NCBI RefSeq assembly: GCF_964355755.1
Contig: NC_092672.1
Span: forward strand, 29,572,501 to 29,636,500
Length of the DNA stretch: 64,000 nt
Direction of reading: 5' to 3'
DNA from: Antedon mediterranea
Taxonomy: Eukaryota > Echinodermata > Crinoidea > Comatulida > Antedonidae
Shown here: one piece after another, positions 11,401 through 21,463 of the stretch
Numbering within the stretch: position 1 is the stretch's first letter
Layout of the letters: the number at the start of each line of letters is the position of its first letter
Notes under the pieces: model-generated
What the model was told of the DNA's origin: nothing
Databases searched by the model: none
Seen by the model: only the letters and a program-made list of their open reading frames with translations
Translations under genes and position numbers: made by a program

Positions 11401-12049
11401 GTTGGCTGGCAACTGCTGGTCGCTTGTAATAAGCACTGTTGCTTTAGAAATTCCTAATAGAAGTACAGGATCAAATTTGTATTATAAAAAGAGTAAGGTA
11501 AGTGTTAATTTAATACGTTATCCAAAAGTTAAATAATTGTACTGAGCATTTTTATATTTTCGAAGGACAACAGTAATTTGCCCTATCTCGTCGGAGGAGC
11601 TTGTGGAGGATGTGTTCTTTTTATCTTGCCATTGATATTCATCATCCGAAGAAAAGCAAAGACGTACAGAGGAGGTAAGTATTTTTTAAAACTAAATAAC
11701 TGATTCTGACAACATTGCCTATTCGAAAATGTAAATATTGGTTCCCAATTGTAGGCCTACTGAACCCACGCAACACAACGACGTAGGCGCAACGCAAGCT
11801 TAATCCAATAATAAAAATCCCAACACTGTAAAAGTAAAAAAAAAATATTGTTACTAAATACAAGCTTTGTATGTAACCCATGCTTTAAAAAACATTTCTA
11901 TAGCTAACGAGAAGACATGCGAAGACAATGACCTATATGAAACGGATCATTTGGAAGCTAAGTGTGTAAGGGAAGATACGGAAACTGTAGAAGGCATTGC
12001 AAATATTGAATCACTATATGAAATTGTGTATACAACTTCAAAAATGTAA
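8322..12049 (+). CDS. EMI-EGF-cbEGF-CCP transmembrane receptor (spliced, 5' exon not found)
   Basis: Eight exons splice in phase into one protein: 8322-8447, 9065-9171, 9350-9442, 9905-10027, 10452-10628, 11323-11366, 11566-11674 and 11904-12049. Domain order is EMI, EGF, calcium-binding EGF, CCP/sushi, short acidic stalk, one transmembrane helix, and a cytoplasmic tail of about 50 residues ending at the TAA at 12047. The EMI-EGF-TM plan is that of the CED-1/Draper/MEGF10 engulfment-receptor group, here much shorter and with a CCP domain added. A role as a phagocytic or pattern-recognition receptor is inference. No signal-peptide exon was found upstream; the region is filled by transposons. 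The second EGF exon in coding order of cysteine-rich modules is intact, but the first EGF exon has an in-frame TGA, so the gene is either a pseudogene, skips that exon, or carries a null allele or sequence error. Confidence 0.7.
9065..9171 (+). CDS. Receptor exon: second half of EMI domain
   Basis: The acceptor is ttctttaag and the donor T|gtgagt. The join to the previous exon is in frame, forming a glycine codon. The 35 codons contain the YR..Y...Y pattern followed by YFCCSGW and GCTI, the conserved CCxGW signature and final cysteine of EMI domains. It ends in phase 1, as expected before EGF modules. Confidence 0.75.
9350..9442 (+). pseudogene. Receptor exon: EGF domain with in-frame TGA
   Basis: This is a phase 1-1 exon of 31 codons (acceptor actatag, donor C|gtgtta). 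Its cysteine pattern ICPPHHC...[10 protein letters not shown]...GFQGTQC is a complete six-cysteine EGF module. The codon at 9382-9384 is TGA, at the place where EGF modules usually have glycine or another small residue before TC; a single G-to-T change would explain it. A different frame is open here but carries no EGF pattern and does not splice in phase. Skipping the exon would keep the frame, because it is 1-1. Confidence 0.7.
9714..10341. repeat. Pair of ~125-bp direct repeats around an EGF exon
   Basis: 9714-9838 and 10213-10341 are near-identical, from ggaaaccaagaacatatctg through gctctgtct.cactgtcaaa to tatgtgac and an A-run. They lie 499 bp apart and flank the calcium-binding EGF exon. 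They are intronic and non-coding. Confidence 0.8.
9905..10027 (+). CDS. Receptor exon: calcium-binding EGF domain
   Basis: This is a phase 1-1 exon of 41 codons (acceptor tttttaaag, donor A|gtacgt). It begins DINEC, the calcium-binding EGF signature. It continues GGCEHHC, then the asparagine/aromatic region GSYYCEC and a final NGRDC. All six cysteines are present. It lies between two direct copies of an intronic repeat (9714-9838 and 10213-10341). Confidence 0.85.
10452..10628 (+). CDS. Receptor exon: CCP/sushi domain
   Basis: This is a phase 1-1 exon of 59 codons (acceptor atcttacag, donor G|gtaagt). The order ILC...PLNGYI...[16 protein letters not shown]...TEC..SGIWN...PKC is the complement-control-protein module, with the conserved GxW and closing PxC. 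Two extra cysteines are present beyond the basic four. CCP modules usually bind proteins or complement fragments; the ligand here is unknown. Confidence 0.85.
10870..11015 (+). repeat. Possible tRNA-derived SINE
   Basis: A B-box-like GATTCAAATCC (10972-10982) lies about 50 bp after a weak A-box-like stretch, and the segment ends in an AT-rich tail near 11015-11028. It cannot fold into a convincing tRNA. It lies in the intron between the CCP and stalk exons. Confidence 0.35.
11323..11366 (+). CDS. Receptor exon: short acidic stalk
   Basis: The acceptor is atttgaag and the donor GAG|gtaaac. The exon starts in phase 1 and ends in phase 0. It encodes [15 protein letters not shown], a polar stalk suited to the region between the CCP module and the membrane. 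It splices in phase straight to 11566. An optional exon at about 11449-11496 (acceptor gctttag, donor gtaagt) is possible but its phase does not fit as well. Confidence 0.5.
11566..11674 (+). CDS. Receptor exon: transmembrane segment
   Basis: The acceptor is ttttcgaag and the donor G|gtaagt; the exon runs from phase 0 to phase 1. The translation has a glycine-rich start (LVGGACGGC), a hydrophobic run through FILPLIFII and a basic stop-transfer cluster RRKAK. This is a typical type I single-pass helix of about 22 residues with its cytoplasmic side downstream. Confidence 0.75.
11904..12049 (+). CDS. Receptor last exon: cytoplasmic tail with ITIM-like motif
   Basis: The acceptor is tttctatag; the exon enters in phase 1 and ends at TAA 12047-12049. 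The acidic tail of about 48 residues has three tyrosines. SLYEIV fits the inhibitory-motif consensus S/I/V/L-x-Y-x-x-I/V/L. DLYETD and IVYTTS do not fit that consensus or a paired activating motif. No NPxY motif is present, unlike MEGF10/CED-1. The signalling function is inferred from the motif alone. Confidence 0.65.
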
Positions 12050-12222
12050 AAAAAACATTATATTTCACTGTCGTTTCCCTTATAAGCAAAATACTCACTA
12101 TTGTGTAAGATGAAGTTACTTGACATTGATTTGTTATTGAGGTTAAGATTCATTTCATATACAGTTCTGATTCTTTTGCTAAGTTGTGCTGAAAACCACG
12201 ATCGACACTGTTGACTTCAACC

Positions 12223-12454
12223 TTTTTTAGTCGCGTGCAACGCGGTTCTACAACTCATGTCGGTCGGTTGGTCGGTATAAACACTAACTTGAGCACGCGA
12301 CTGCAGCCATGTAGGCGCAACATCTTTGGTATCATTAATCAAAACAGTATTGATAGTAACAAGGCCATATACATGGCTGCAGTCGCGTGCTCATTTACCA
12401 ACCGATGGACATAGTGAGCTGTAGTGTCGCGTTGCACGCAAACGCGACTAAAAA
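12223..12454. mobile_element. Palindromic MITE, AGTCGCGTGCAACGC ends
   Basis: Ends ttttttagtcgcgtgcaacg and gcgactaaaaa are inverted. Inner blocks 'gagcacgcgactgcagccat' and its complement near 12372-12395 extend the palindrome. Related partial copies at 13310-13500 and 14070-14200 share the GTCGGTCGG and CACGCGACT pieces. No coding frame is credible. Confidence 0.7.
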
Positions 12455-13138
12455 TGTCACAGTATTGCAAATTAAATCTCAGTCTGTAAGGAATAAGTAA
12501 TTGCCTTTTATCAATTCAAGGTACCCCCTGTATTGTACTTCCACGTATAATAGGCATAAACAATGATATGCCTACCTGGAAAATAGTGCCGGTATTGTAT
12601 AGACCTATTTATGTTGTATTTGATGTAAAAAATATATTACATAAACCACGTCCTAAATGAGAGGCTACAGTAGTCAATATACCCAGTGTGTTTCCTAAGA
12701 TTTCATTTTAAATAGTCGGAACGAGAAATAAAATTTGTATTTAATCTTACGAAATGATCCTATACATGGTTTTACTACCTCACATCACACTACCTACTAA
12801 TATTCGTTGGACGCATGGCATCCATTTTTCCTGCACTATATAATTTCCGCAATTTGTTTAGATCTGTAGAAATAAGGTAACTTCGCTAACTACTCAAAAT
12901 AATAACACCATACATTCAATAAATCGGTTAACTAAAACCTTACATCGATTTCGAAGAAACACGGGACTTTTCAAACAACCACATTCAATGACTGTTTTAC
13001 TTACTAAAGTTTCGGAAAAGTTAGGGTTTTAGCAAAGAACTTATAACACAAGAATCTGCTGTTCGTCCGAAGCGCGTAACAATTTCGAAAGGCATTGTGG
13101 GATAGAATAGAGCTATGGATGGCGCCATTGTGAGCCAT

Positions 13139-13304
13139 GGAGTAGGGCGCCCGCATAAAATTAGAAAGTCAAAATCATAGAGGGGATCTGCTAATACTCT
13201 AGGGGGTAGAGTAATTGACTGAGGAGTAGGGCGCCCGCATCAAATTAGAAAGTCAAAATCATAGAGGGGATCTGCTAAATACTCTAGGGGGTAGAGTAAT
13301 TGAC
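13139..13304. repeat. Tandem duplication of ~83 bp
   Basis: 13139-13220 and 13223-13304 are almost identical copies of a unit starting gagtagggcgcccgcat and ending gggtagagtaattgact. They differ at only a few positions, so the duplication is recent. Confidence 0.9.
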
Positions 13305-13317
13305 TTCCTATTTACAG

Positions 13318-13500
13318 CTCACTATGCCGGTCAGTTGGTCGGTAGGTCGGTCTGCAAACACTAACTTGAGCATGCGACTGCAGCCATGTATATGGCCTTG
13401 CTTTTTTAGTCGCGTGGAAGCGACACTATAGTTCACTATGTCGGTCGGTTGGTCGGTCTGTCTATCTGTCTGTCTGTCGGTCTGTCGGTCCGGTATCACT
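13318..13500. repeat. GTCGGTCGG / TGTC microsatellite-bearing MITE fragment
   Basis: Contains ggtcggttggtcggtctgtc with repeated (tgtc) and (ggtc) steps, joined to the sequence found in the 12223-12454 MITE. A sister copy is at 14070-14172, where the simple repeat is longer. Both end with ggtccggtatcactatgc. The reading frames across it are simple-repeat artefacts. Confidence 0.75.
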
Positions 13501-14354
13501 ATGCGTTTTATCGCTTTCTGACCTTATCTTCATATCGGTTTAATCTAGCTAGGTCAATTTTTCACAGTATATTCCTTATGGCCAGGAATCAATGTGGTTA
13601 TGTTTTCACGGTGCGCAATAAAAAATTACGCGGTCTACGCACGATTTAACGAAATCACGTTTGTAATCATATCTTCACAACCATGAATCACAATTAAATA
13701 AAATTTGGTACTCATAAATTTCAGGGCATAAATCATCATATGGAAATACAATTACGTGCGTAGCGCATGTAACGCATGCGTACGCGCGCTTAAAATTTTC
13801 AAAATTTATTTTCGATGAAATAAGAGTACGTTTCAGGCAATTTTAAGCGTTTACAAAATTGCCATGAGTGCGCATATTTTTGCGCGCGCACTACGCGTTA
13901 AATGTTATTGCGCACTTTTTTTGCCCGATTTCTGTTTTCTTGACTTACTTTTCAACTCGAAATTACGTTATACGAGCACGTCAAAAGTGACAGGCTACGC
14001 ACGTGTAAATTAAAAAAATATAAATGTTTTTAAACATTTCAACATTTTTAAACATGTTCAGTAATTTCGGTCAGTATAGTTCACTATGTCGGTCGGTCGG
14101 TCTGTCTGTCTGTCGGTCTGTCGGTCTTTCTGTCGGTCTGTCGGTCTGTCTGTCGGTCCGGTATCACTATGCATTGTAGCACGCGACTTAATGGCTGTTG
14201 GCCTTGTTTAGATCAGTTTAGCTCACCTGAATGGAAACACGAATTAGGAGTGTATTTATCAATCCCGTCAGTCGCATCCCCAGGATCATCACTGTCCTTC
14301 CATACAGACGAGGATGTTGCTGTCTTTTTAAAAGACACGAGTGCTGAAATATGA

Positions 14355-15150
14355 TTTTTTTTTTTTTTTATTGATAAATAAAGGCATCTTTTTTTTCTTC
14401 TAAAAACTAACTAATTGTATTTGGGACTTTATAGTCTATATTATGACGTATACTCGTAGGGTACTATGCCTAGAGACAATAAATTAATTCGAGATAGTTT
14501 TTATTTTATTTTATACAAATTAGTACTTTTTAATACATATTTATTAGTATTTAATATATTTTTTTGCAAAAACAAATTGGAATCGAGTTTTTGGTTGACT
14601 GAAAATATCAATTTCTTGGGGATGTACGAATGCATAATAAGTTGGCCTATCATAGAATTTCAAAATTGTTATTTTAGTACTACCTATTTGAAGAAAAAAA
14701 CTAGAATCAACTCACCCGCATTAGAATTCAAAAAGTTGAAAAGGAAACAAAAACAAATAATCAAATACATCGTGAGTTTGTCTCTTGTTAAAACGGATTG
14801 ACTTGTTACTTGAACATCTACTTCCGAAGGTATGCATGTTGGTTACATTCTTTCTGTTAATAAACTGACATTGTAATCCTACTGCGCTTGTATACATATT
14901 CAAAAAATGTAGCACAATACAAACGTGTGAATGCATGATTTGTGTTAACAAATATAAGAAATAATTTAAATTTGTATTGAACAAAACTTGATCATAAAAT
15001 ATGAATTTTTAATAATTTTAGGCCAAACTATAGATTACCGGTAGTAATGAATGAATATTAATTAACTATTTAAATGCATAATTGAAAAAAAACCAGTGAC
15101 CTTGGAGGAACCACGTTCCAAAAGTGCCCTCAACGTTTAAGAGAGTTTAC
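14355..15150. other. AT-rich non-coding stretch
   Basis: The open frames at 14466-14801 (+) and 14721-14984 (-) are AT-driven, show no domain or compositional bias and have no splice context. No gene is called. Confidence 0.45.
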
Positions 15151-15156
15151 TTATAG

Positions 15157-15222
15157 GAATTAAATGCGCCTGCGTAAACTAAAGAGGCGCTCTGGCGATG
15201 AGATTTAGAATCTTCCTTACTT
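15157..15222. repeat. Short dispersed repeat (copy at 27168-27232)
   Basis: 'aaatgcgcctgcgtaaacta' followed by 'gatttagaatcttcc' is matched at 27168-27232 by a copy in the same orientation with about ten differences. The family is unknown. Confidence 0.55.
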
Positions 15223-15950
15223 ACAGCAGTAGTAACTAAATTCAATGAATGGATGCTTCACTAAATAATTGAGTAACTATTCTTGGATTATTGAACTTTG
15301 ACCTCAGCAACGCATTAAAAAAACAATTGATCTCATGGATTGTCGTATACTGTAGTCAAATTAGCTATAAACACGATTTTGTGCCATAACGGATTTCTAC
15401 AATCCGCATTATTTATAGAATTTTGCTAAAAAAAAGCTATCATTAGAATTTAAAATATTATTTGAAAAAACAGATGTGGTTGTAAGATTTGTTTAATTAT
15501 TGAGAAAGCATACAGTTTGATAATGTCAGCCATAATGTCTATAATGGTGAATATTTTAGAGATAGAAAAAGATCAATAAAATAGATCGACAATATGCAAA
15601 TCCTTGTTTATTCTATAAATTTATAATTCGCTATCATTTTCATAATTATAGAAAAAAACATACTAGCTTTTTTAGGTTAAAATATACTGTCCGTTTTCCA
15701 AAACAACAATAGACATTACACAATGAGTTTTGTTCGGATTATGAGCTTCTTATTTAAACTAGGTTTAATGTGCAGAAACTGCTTTATTTAATAAAAAAAA
15801 TAAATGGTATGGGCCAAAAAAATCTTTATAATGTCCATTTTTTTCGCGAAGTACACACAAAGCAAAGAAAACAAATTTTAATAACTGCAGAATATTTTTA
15901 ATTTTTAATCATTCATTGTTTTAATACAACTTTACTATAAAGTTCATCTG

Positions 15951-16405
15951 CATGGTCATAAACATTATGACTACAGTATATGGTTGAGCTATTGTTATAA
16001 AAAGTACATGGTCATAAACTTGACTACAGTATATGGTTGAGCTATTGTTATAAAAAGTACATGGTCATAAACTTGACTACAGTATATGGTTGAGCTATTG
16101 TTATAAAAACTACATGGTCATAAACTTTATGACTACAGTATATGGTTGAGCTATTGTTATAAAAACTACATGGTCATAAACTTTATGACTACAATATATG
16201 GTTGAGCTATTGTTATAAAAAGTACATGGTCATACACTTTATGACTACAGTATATGGTTGAGCTATTGTTATATAAACTACATGGTCATAAACTTTATGA
16301 CTACAGTATATTGTTGAGCTACTGTTATACAAACTACATGGTCATAAACTTTATGACTACAGTATATGGTTGAGCTATTGTTATATAAACTACATGGTCA
16401 TAAAC
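15951..16405. repeat. Tandem array of ~53-56 bp, about 8 units
   Basis: The unit begins catggtcataaactttatga and includes ctacagtatatggttgagct and attgttata. Some units lack a few bases of 'tttatga', giving a 52-53-bp form beside the 56-bp form. No coding meaning is seen. Confidence 0.9.
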
Positions 16406-17097
16406 TCAAAGCAAAAATCGCTGTTCATTTCCTTAAAAAAAAGAGTACGTATTAGTTTTAAAAAGTAAATAATATACATTCATACAAAATATCATGATAT
16501 ATTTATGCTGAGGTGTTTGTTGCATAAAAGCTGGGCCAATACATTGCGCACCATGCTAATCAGATGCTGTTTGATTGATTTTATCTTATGAATTAATCAG
16601 GAGGCATGTTTCTCCAGTGTACTCCACTAGATATCGTTCATGTTATTTGATAATTTTAGGTTCGCACATAAAATGATCAGTGGAAGCATGCATTGGTGAA
16701 TGTGACCCAACATAGTTGTGTGGAGTAAATAGTTGAACTTTGTTATAGCTGCTGAATCTATACTAAAATCAAAATTCTCTTGTTAACCAAAAAATATATG
16801 TGTAGCCTATCAATATTGATAATATTCTCATTACATTTAGTTAATATTATATTCTACAACAGAATTCAAAACAGAATAAAGTTTGTCAAAGTTGAAACAC
16901 AATAGAGCAAGTTCTATCGTGATATTGTGAATCGAACAGTCTAGGCGAAAATATCATGTAATTTCTTCAAACATAGTAAAAAATGTAAACCTTTTATACT
17001 TAATAAATAAACTAATATGTTATTTTTTGTTTTTTACCTAATAAATGCAAACCTAAGCCTACCTACTAATAATATGTAAACAATTTAACTGTATAAT

Positions 17098-17182
17098 AAT
17101 ATGTAAACATTTTTACCTAATTATGTAAACATTTTTACCTAATTATGTAAACATTTTTACCTAATTATGTAAACATTTTTTA
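17098..17182. repeat. 22-bp tandem repeat, about 4 units
   Basis: The unit is 'ctaattatgtaaacattttt' plus 'ac', repeated almost perfectly, with a degenerate start in the preceding 40 bp. Confidence 0.85.
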
Positions 17183-17426
17183 CTCACTAACATGAATATT
17201 CTTGTTATAGAAAAGATGAAAATAAAAACATTGTCTTTGTTTCTTTTTACAACATTTAAAAAATGTTAAATCATTGATTTATTATTTGTTTTATTAGTAT
17301 TATTTTCTTTTTCTCTTTCTACTTTATTGTATTGACTATTTTTATTTCCAGTATTATTCAATTACAACAACAGTTTTACCGGACGTAGTACTTGACGAAT
17401 TAAATCTTGTTTTTTCTTTTTTTTAT

Positions 17427-18430
17427 TTCATTTCATTTCAACACAAACATAATACAACATTAATAGATAAGGTAACTATTAAACAAATAAAAAGAAAAAC
17501 GATAATTTAAACACGACGAATTAAATCTGGTTCAGTATTTGACAAATTATTACCGTTAAATTCTTCACAGCTTTTAATTTCGTGATTAAAAATAATTCCG
17601 AAACAATTTATGTTTCTGCGACATCTCTACTGCGCAGAAGACCACTGAGTGTGTAGAAAAACGGCTTATAACCGATGGTGGCGCAGTTCCAGTTGGCTTA
17701 ACGTGAAAAAGGTTTGGTTTCGGGGATTCATAACCTGTATATTATTTAGAGTTTAAGATTTAAGTTAGAATACGATAGTGACAAATACGATGTCGGGGAT
17801 AAAATTATATTAACCTGGTATGGTACCTTTATTTACGGAAAAAATTGTCCATATAAATAGATTCTCAACAATTTCCGAATTGTGGAATAAAATATCAGCA
17901 ATTTATATATTTAAAGTCAAAGTAATCGTGCTTAATTACTCGGCTTTCTACATTTTGATTGGTCACTGTTAATGATTTCATTCTCGATAAAGCCTATGCG
18001 CTTCACATACAAATAAAAGTAATCCATGAAATAAATAAAATAAAAAGAGCAATTAAAAACAATGAGAGTGACAGGCCACAAGATATATAAGGATCTCAAC
18101 TGATTGAAAATGGTTTATCGAGGGTAAAAATACTTGTTGAAAAGATGAGTTTTTAAAAGCTGTTCAAATAATGGTGGTTGTGTTAGCACAGGTAGACTAC
18201 TCCAAAGGGTAGCTACCGCCCGCATAAATGAGTGTTTCCCGTAAAATTGAGTTGATGGTCGATCGGCTATGGTATGAAAAGAGAGAAGCTGATAACGGGA
18301 GGATAATTGTGCGTATAGGAAGGAATACATTATAGTAGAAACAATCTTTTGGGACAACCCTATTGTTATGTTTAAATGTTGTTTGCATTGGCTTTTCCAT
18401 ACAATTTGATGACGCCCTCAATTACAATTT
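17427..18430 (-). mobile_element. 5'-truncated non-LTR retrotransposon (CR1/Jockey-like) 3' end
   Basis: On the minus strand, 18357-18115 encodes a typical C-terminal end of a LINE reverse-transcriptase protein: a YGKHSFMRAVATLWSSLP block followed by FEQLLKTHLF. The family usually ends with an 'A...LWNSLP...F...LK..L' block. About 690 bp of 3' untranslated sequence follows and ends in GAAATGAAATGAAAT (plus-strand ATTTCATTTC near 17427). This is the same tail as the LINE at 60243-62421. The rest of the protein is absent, so it is a dead 5'-truncated copy. Confidence 0.6.
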
Positions 18431-18689
18431 TACTACAGAACTTTTACTGTACAGGTATTAAGTTTTCATGGATACGGGCTGCTTGGCGACAGTCTATACG
18501 GCTATACGAGGAAAAGCAACTGCTTTATTATTAGACCTATTATAGTTAATTTTAACTGCTTTATTATTATTACAGTTAATTGATCTTTTTAAATATTGCA
18601 ACATATAATACAATGTAACTCAACACGGACGTTACTTTATTTACATTACAATTTACATACATTTTCTTTGTCCTGTTTCTTATACTACT

Positions 18690-19215
18690 GTATTACCTAT
18701 TATCCAAAAGACTATGAAGTTTGTTTTTTTTTCTTTCGATGTTAAGTTAACAATGTCCTGGCAAATTGATACAATTTTAACATGGTTATCAGGGCTTACA
18801 TCAACATAATTTAACGTGTTGGGTTCAACTGTGGCGCCAATGCACCATGCTATTAAATTGTAAAAGTGGAATGGAATCACCTCTATCGCTTCATTCAGAT
18901 TTATATCTTGAGATGTTGCAGGCCTACAACTCATTTTATTTCATTGTGTACAATTGTACCTGCATTGAAAACAGTTCTAACTTTCTCCAGACTTACATCA
19001 AGATGCATCGCTTGAATGGTGTTTTCAGTTCCCATTGGATCATCAGATATATCACCAGTTCAAAACTCCTCATCAGATGACCTCATAAGATCTAATACAT
19101 TTACAGTTGAAAGTTCTTCTTCTGTAAATACCATTTCACCTCGGGTTTTACGATAAGACTTTTGGAAGCACAACTGCGGAAAGTCTTTCTCAATCGTTTT
19201 TTAATGTTATCAGCT
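18690..19215 (-). pseudogene. Decayed copy of a multicopy uncharacterised invertebrate protein
   Basis: Three minus-strand pieces read as protein but in different frames. 19215-19170 opens after an acceptor (ctattttag) with IKKRLRKTF. 19180-19060 gives FPQLCFQKSYRKTRGEMVF and DLMRSSDEEF, then TGA. 18950-18700 gives PFHFYNLIAWCIGA, VDVSPDNH and ICQDIVNLTSK. The last block resembles, from memory, a family of uncharacterised proteins with an 'LFNFLAW...SIAQDI...ASKG' core found in many copies in cnidarians, molluscs and echinoderms. At least one frameshift and one stop show that it is not functional. The family identity is a recollection, not a search result. Confidence 0.45.
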
Positions 19216-19412
19216 CTAAAATAGGAATTTATTGGTGTTAATATTAATTTTCATGGACATCAACATAATAATAAAAATAATATTAACAAACTAGGACAGA
19301 ATTATTTGAATAAAAGTAGAATGTTCATTAAAACATGAGTTTGTTTTTATTATGTTTTATTTAGAGTATGTATTACTTTTGTACATGTACCTGTAATTTA
19401 TTGTTTCAATAC

Positions 19413-19561
19413 CTTCATGATGTTCAGCAATCTTTATAAACAATTGTACCAATTCCGGCATCCTTAACATTTCTTTATTTTGTATGAGGCGCTCCTGAAT
19501 GACTGTTTGCTTGAAAACTGTATAAGATGTATCATACACCGATTTCATTGATTTATTCAAT
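19413..19561 (-). pseudogene. Exon-like segment, probably part of the same decayed gene
   Basis: On the minus strand an acceptor (ttttttag) and a donor (GAAG|gtattg) bound an open 149-nt segment. Its hydrophilic, helix-prone translation includes SVYDTSYTVFKQTV, IQNKEMLRMPELVQLF and IKIAEHHEG. It lies about 200 bp upstream, in the same orientation, of the pseudogene at 18690-19215. No domain is recognised. Confidence 0.4.
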
Positions 19562-19564
19562 CTA

Positions 19565-20895
19565 AAAAAGAAAATTAAAATTGCAATATTATAACTAACA
19601 AATTAATAGACGCTTACTATATAACTTTACAATAAAATATAATGACAAAAAACAAGAAGATCGACGACGTTTCGGAACCATCATGGAACCATTTTCAAGA
19701 TCAAGTGATCGAATTATACAAAAACAACAAACACCAATAGTGGCGTTCACATCGAACTATGGCCAGTTAATTTAACTAGATTATCTATATGATCTCGCCA
19801 TAATTTGGATGTGAACGCTCAATTATGTCCGGATGATGGATTTTTTCTGAACAATTATTGTTGCTTGGATTTAGAAATAAATCCAAGGATAGCCAGTTAT
19901 TTTATGAGGGTAATCCAATTAACAACCCAGCAGGTGGCCTTCAGCCTCATTTGCACCAATGAGATTGAAGAATTTTGGAACCCAATTGACCATTATTATG
20001 GTCATTTTTATATTTAACATTTGAATTGCAAAGAATATGCTTATTCTTCTTTATTGTGTACCCTATAAAATGTCCTAAAATTAAATGAACTATATCTGAC
20101 GAGGACAAAGGTATAATAGAAAAGAAGAATAGAGTAGAAATACAAAAGACAGATCAACCACCCTCGTAACAATCAAAACAAATTGAATTAACTAGACATA
20201 ATTGTACCAAAGAACGGGATTTGTCAAGGTTAGTCCAGTTAGTAGAACATTGTTAAATCCACTTCTTCTAGACAAATTAACATCAAAGAAGGCCTACAAT
20301 GCTAATGGTTGGATACATGCCTTCATCGTTATTACTATTTTCACTACTACTACTAGCACTAAGCCTAGATGTCGGCATAGATCTTTTTACAGCAGAAACA
20401 ATTCGTTTTTTTATCAATAAAACGTCGGTAACATGTTGGGTGAAACCACTCATTATTCTGCAAATATTACCTTCAAATAGATGACGTGCGTGATGTTTCG
20501 GCTAGGACACGACCAAAGATACTATAGCGCCACGAGTATTGTTTAAACACGATTGTATAGCGACTCTTTAACATCAATATATAGATAGTTCGACGATAAC
20601 TTTATACTGAAATATTTTATTTTTTTTAAATGTCAACTATTTTTAATCGTTTAACAGTAATTCACATTTGCTTATGGTGTATGGTACAAATATTTTTACC
20701 AGTGTTTTGACATTGGCCTATTAATAGTATTTTAACTTTGGTCTATATAGAGTTTTTGCTATCTGATGTAATTTTCTTTTGTAGTTTTATTGTCTTTTAT
20801 TATACCAAGCAAAATGAAATTCCATTTTAAGTTGAACAATTTCTGGAATCTTGAATAGCTATAGCATGAACAAGTGTTAGTAAATTACAATTGCA
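19565..20895. other. No gene recognised
   Basis: Contains the phrase gacgacgtttcggaaccatc at 19666-19685, reminiscent of dispersed repeat ends, and short low-complexity frames at 19805-20017 and 20202-20484. No exon pair, domain or array could be supported. Confidence 0.4.
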
Positions 20896-20944
20896 TGTAC
20901 GACATAGAATACAACTTGACACCTGTGGATGTGAGCAATGGTAT

Positions 20945-21463
20945 ATTTTATTCATTTTTATTCTTTATATCAAACCAACAGTGTAAAACACCAATAACAG
21001 GCTGAAAATAAAAGCTAAACTATAAAATATGAGCCAATATAAATATATACAAATGAAAAAGAAAATTTAAATAATTTCATTAATAATACATTTAAATTGA
21101 GAAAAATTACAGTTAAAAATATCTAAAGAATTATTTTTTAATATACAAGAATTGTACAATGACGAGAGTCTACAGAAAATACCATTTTTACAAACATTGA
21201 CACGAGAAAATTTAACATGAAGAACGGGTTTACTACGAAGATTACGAACAGGAACATTAAAATAAAACAACGAAACAAGATCACATTCAAACTTAGAAGT
21301 AAGACATTTATACAGGAAGTGCAAGTCCTGTCTTGCTCTCCTAGATGTCGGGGAAACAATAGGAGGCAGGTTGGCTGCTGGGCCGACAAAGCGCAAGAAC
21401 TTGTTATGGGTCCGATCAATTCTGGAGGCTTGAGAAGCAGAGAGTGAATTGTAGATAATTGAA
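20945..21463 (-). mobile_element. 5'-truncated LINE 3' fragment inserted at edge of the 42-bp array
   Basis: Minus-strand frame 21470-21067 encodes the C-terminal part of a LINE protein: RIDRTHNKFLRFVG, a TSRRARQDLHFLYKCL block and LVSLFYFNVPVRNLRSK, ending at a stop near 21067. The A-rich 3' tail lies at 20945-20970. A close relative, also on the minus strand, is nested in another LINE at 60661-61190. A single array unit at 20897-20944 lies on the other side, so this LINE appears to have inserted into the minisatellite. Confidence 0.65.

Noticed and set aside
11449-11496. Additional receptor exon between stalk and transmembrane exons
   Set aside because: Splice sites are acceptable, but the frame that reads sensibly does not match the phase 0 end of the preceding exon. 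Direct splicing 11366 to 11566 is in phase.
15951-16405. CRISPR-like array
   Set aside because: Units are contiguous without unique spacers, and this is an animal genome.
19660-20510. Hammerhead ribozyme of a Penelope-like element, suggested by gacgtttcgg and gatgtttcgg phrases
   Set aside because: The complementary CTGATGA box was not found at a suitable distance on either strand.
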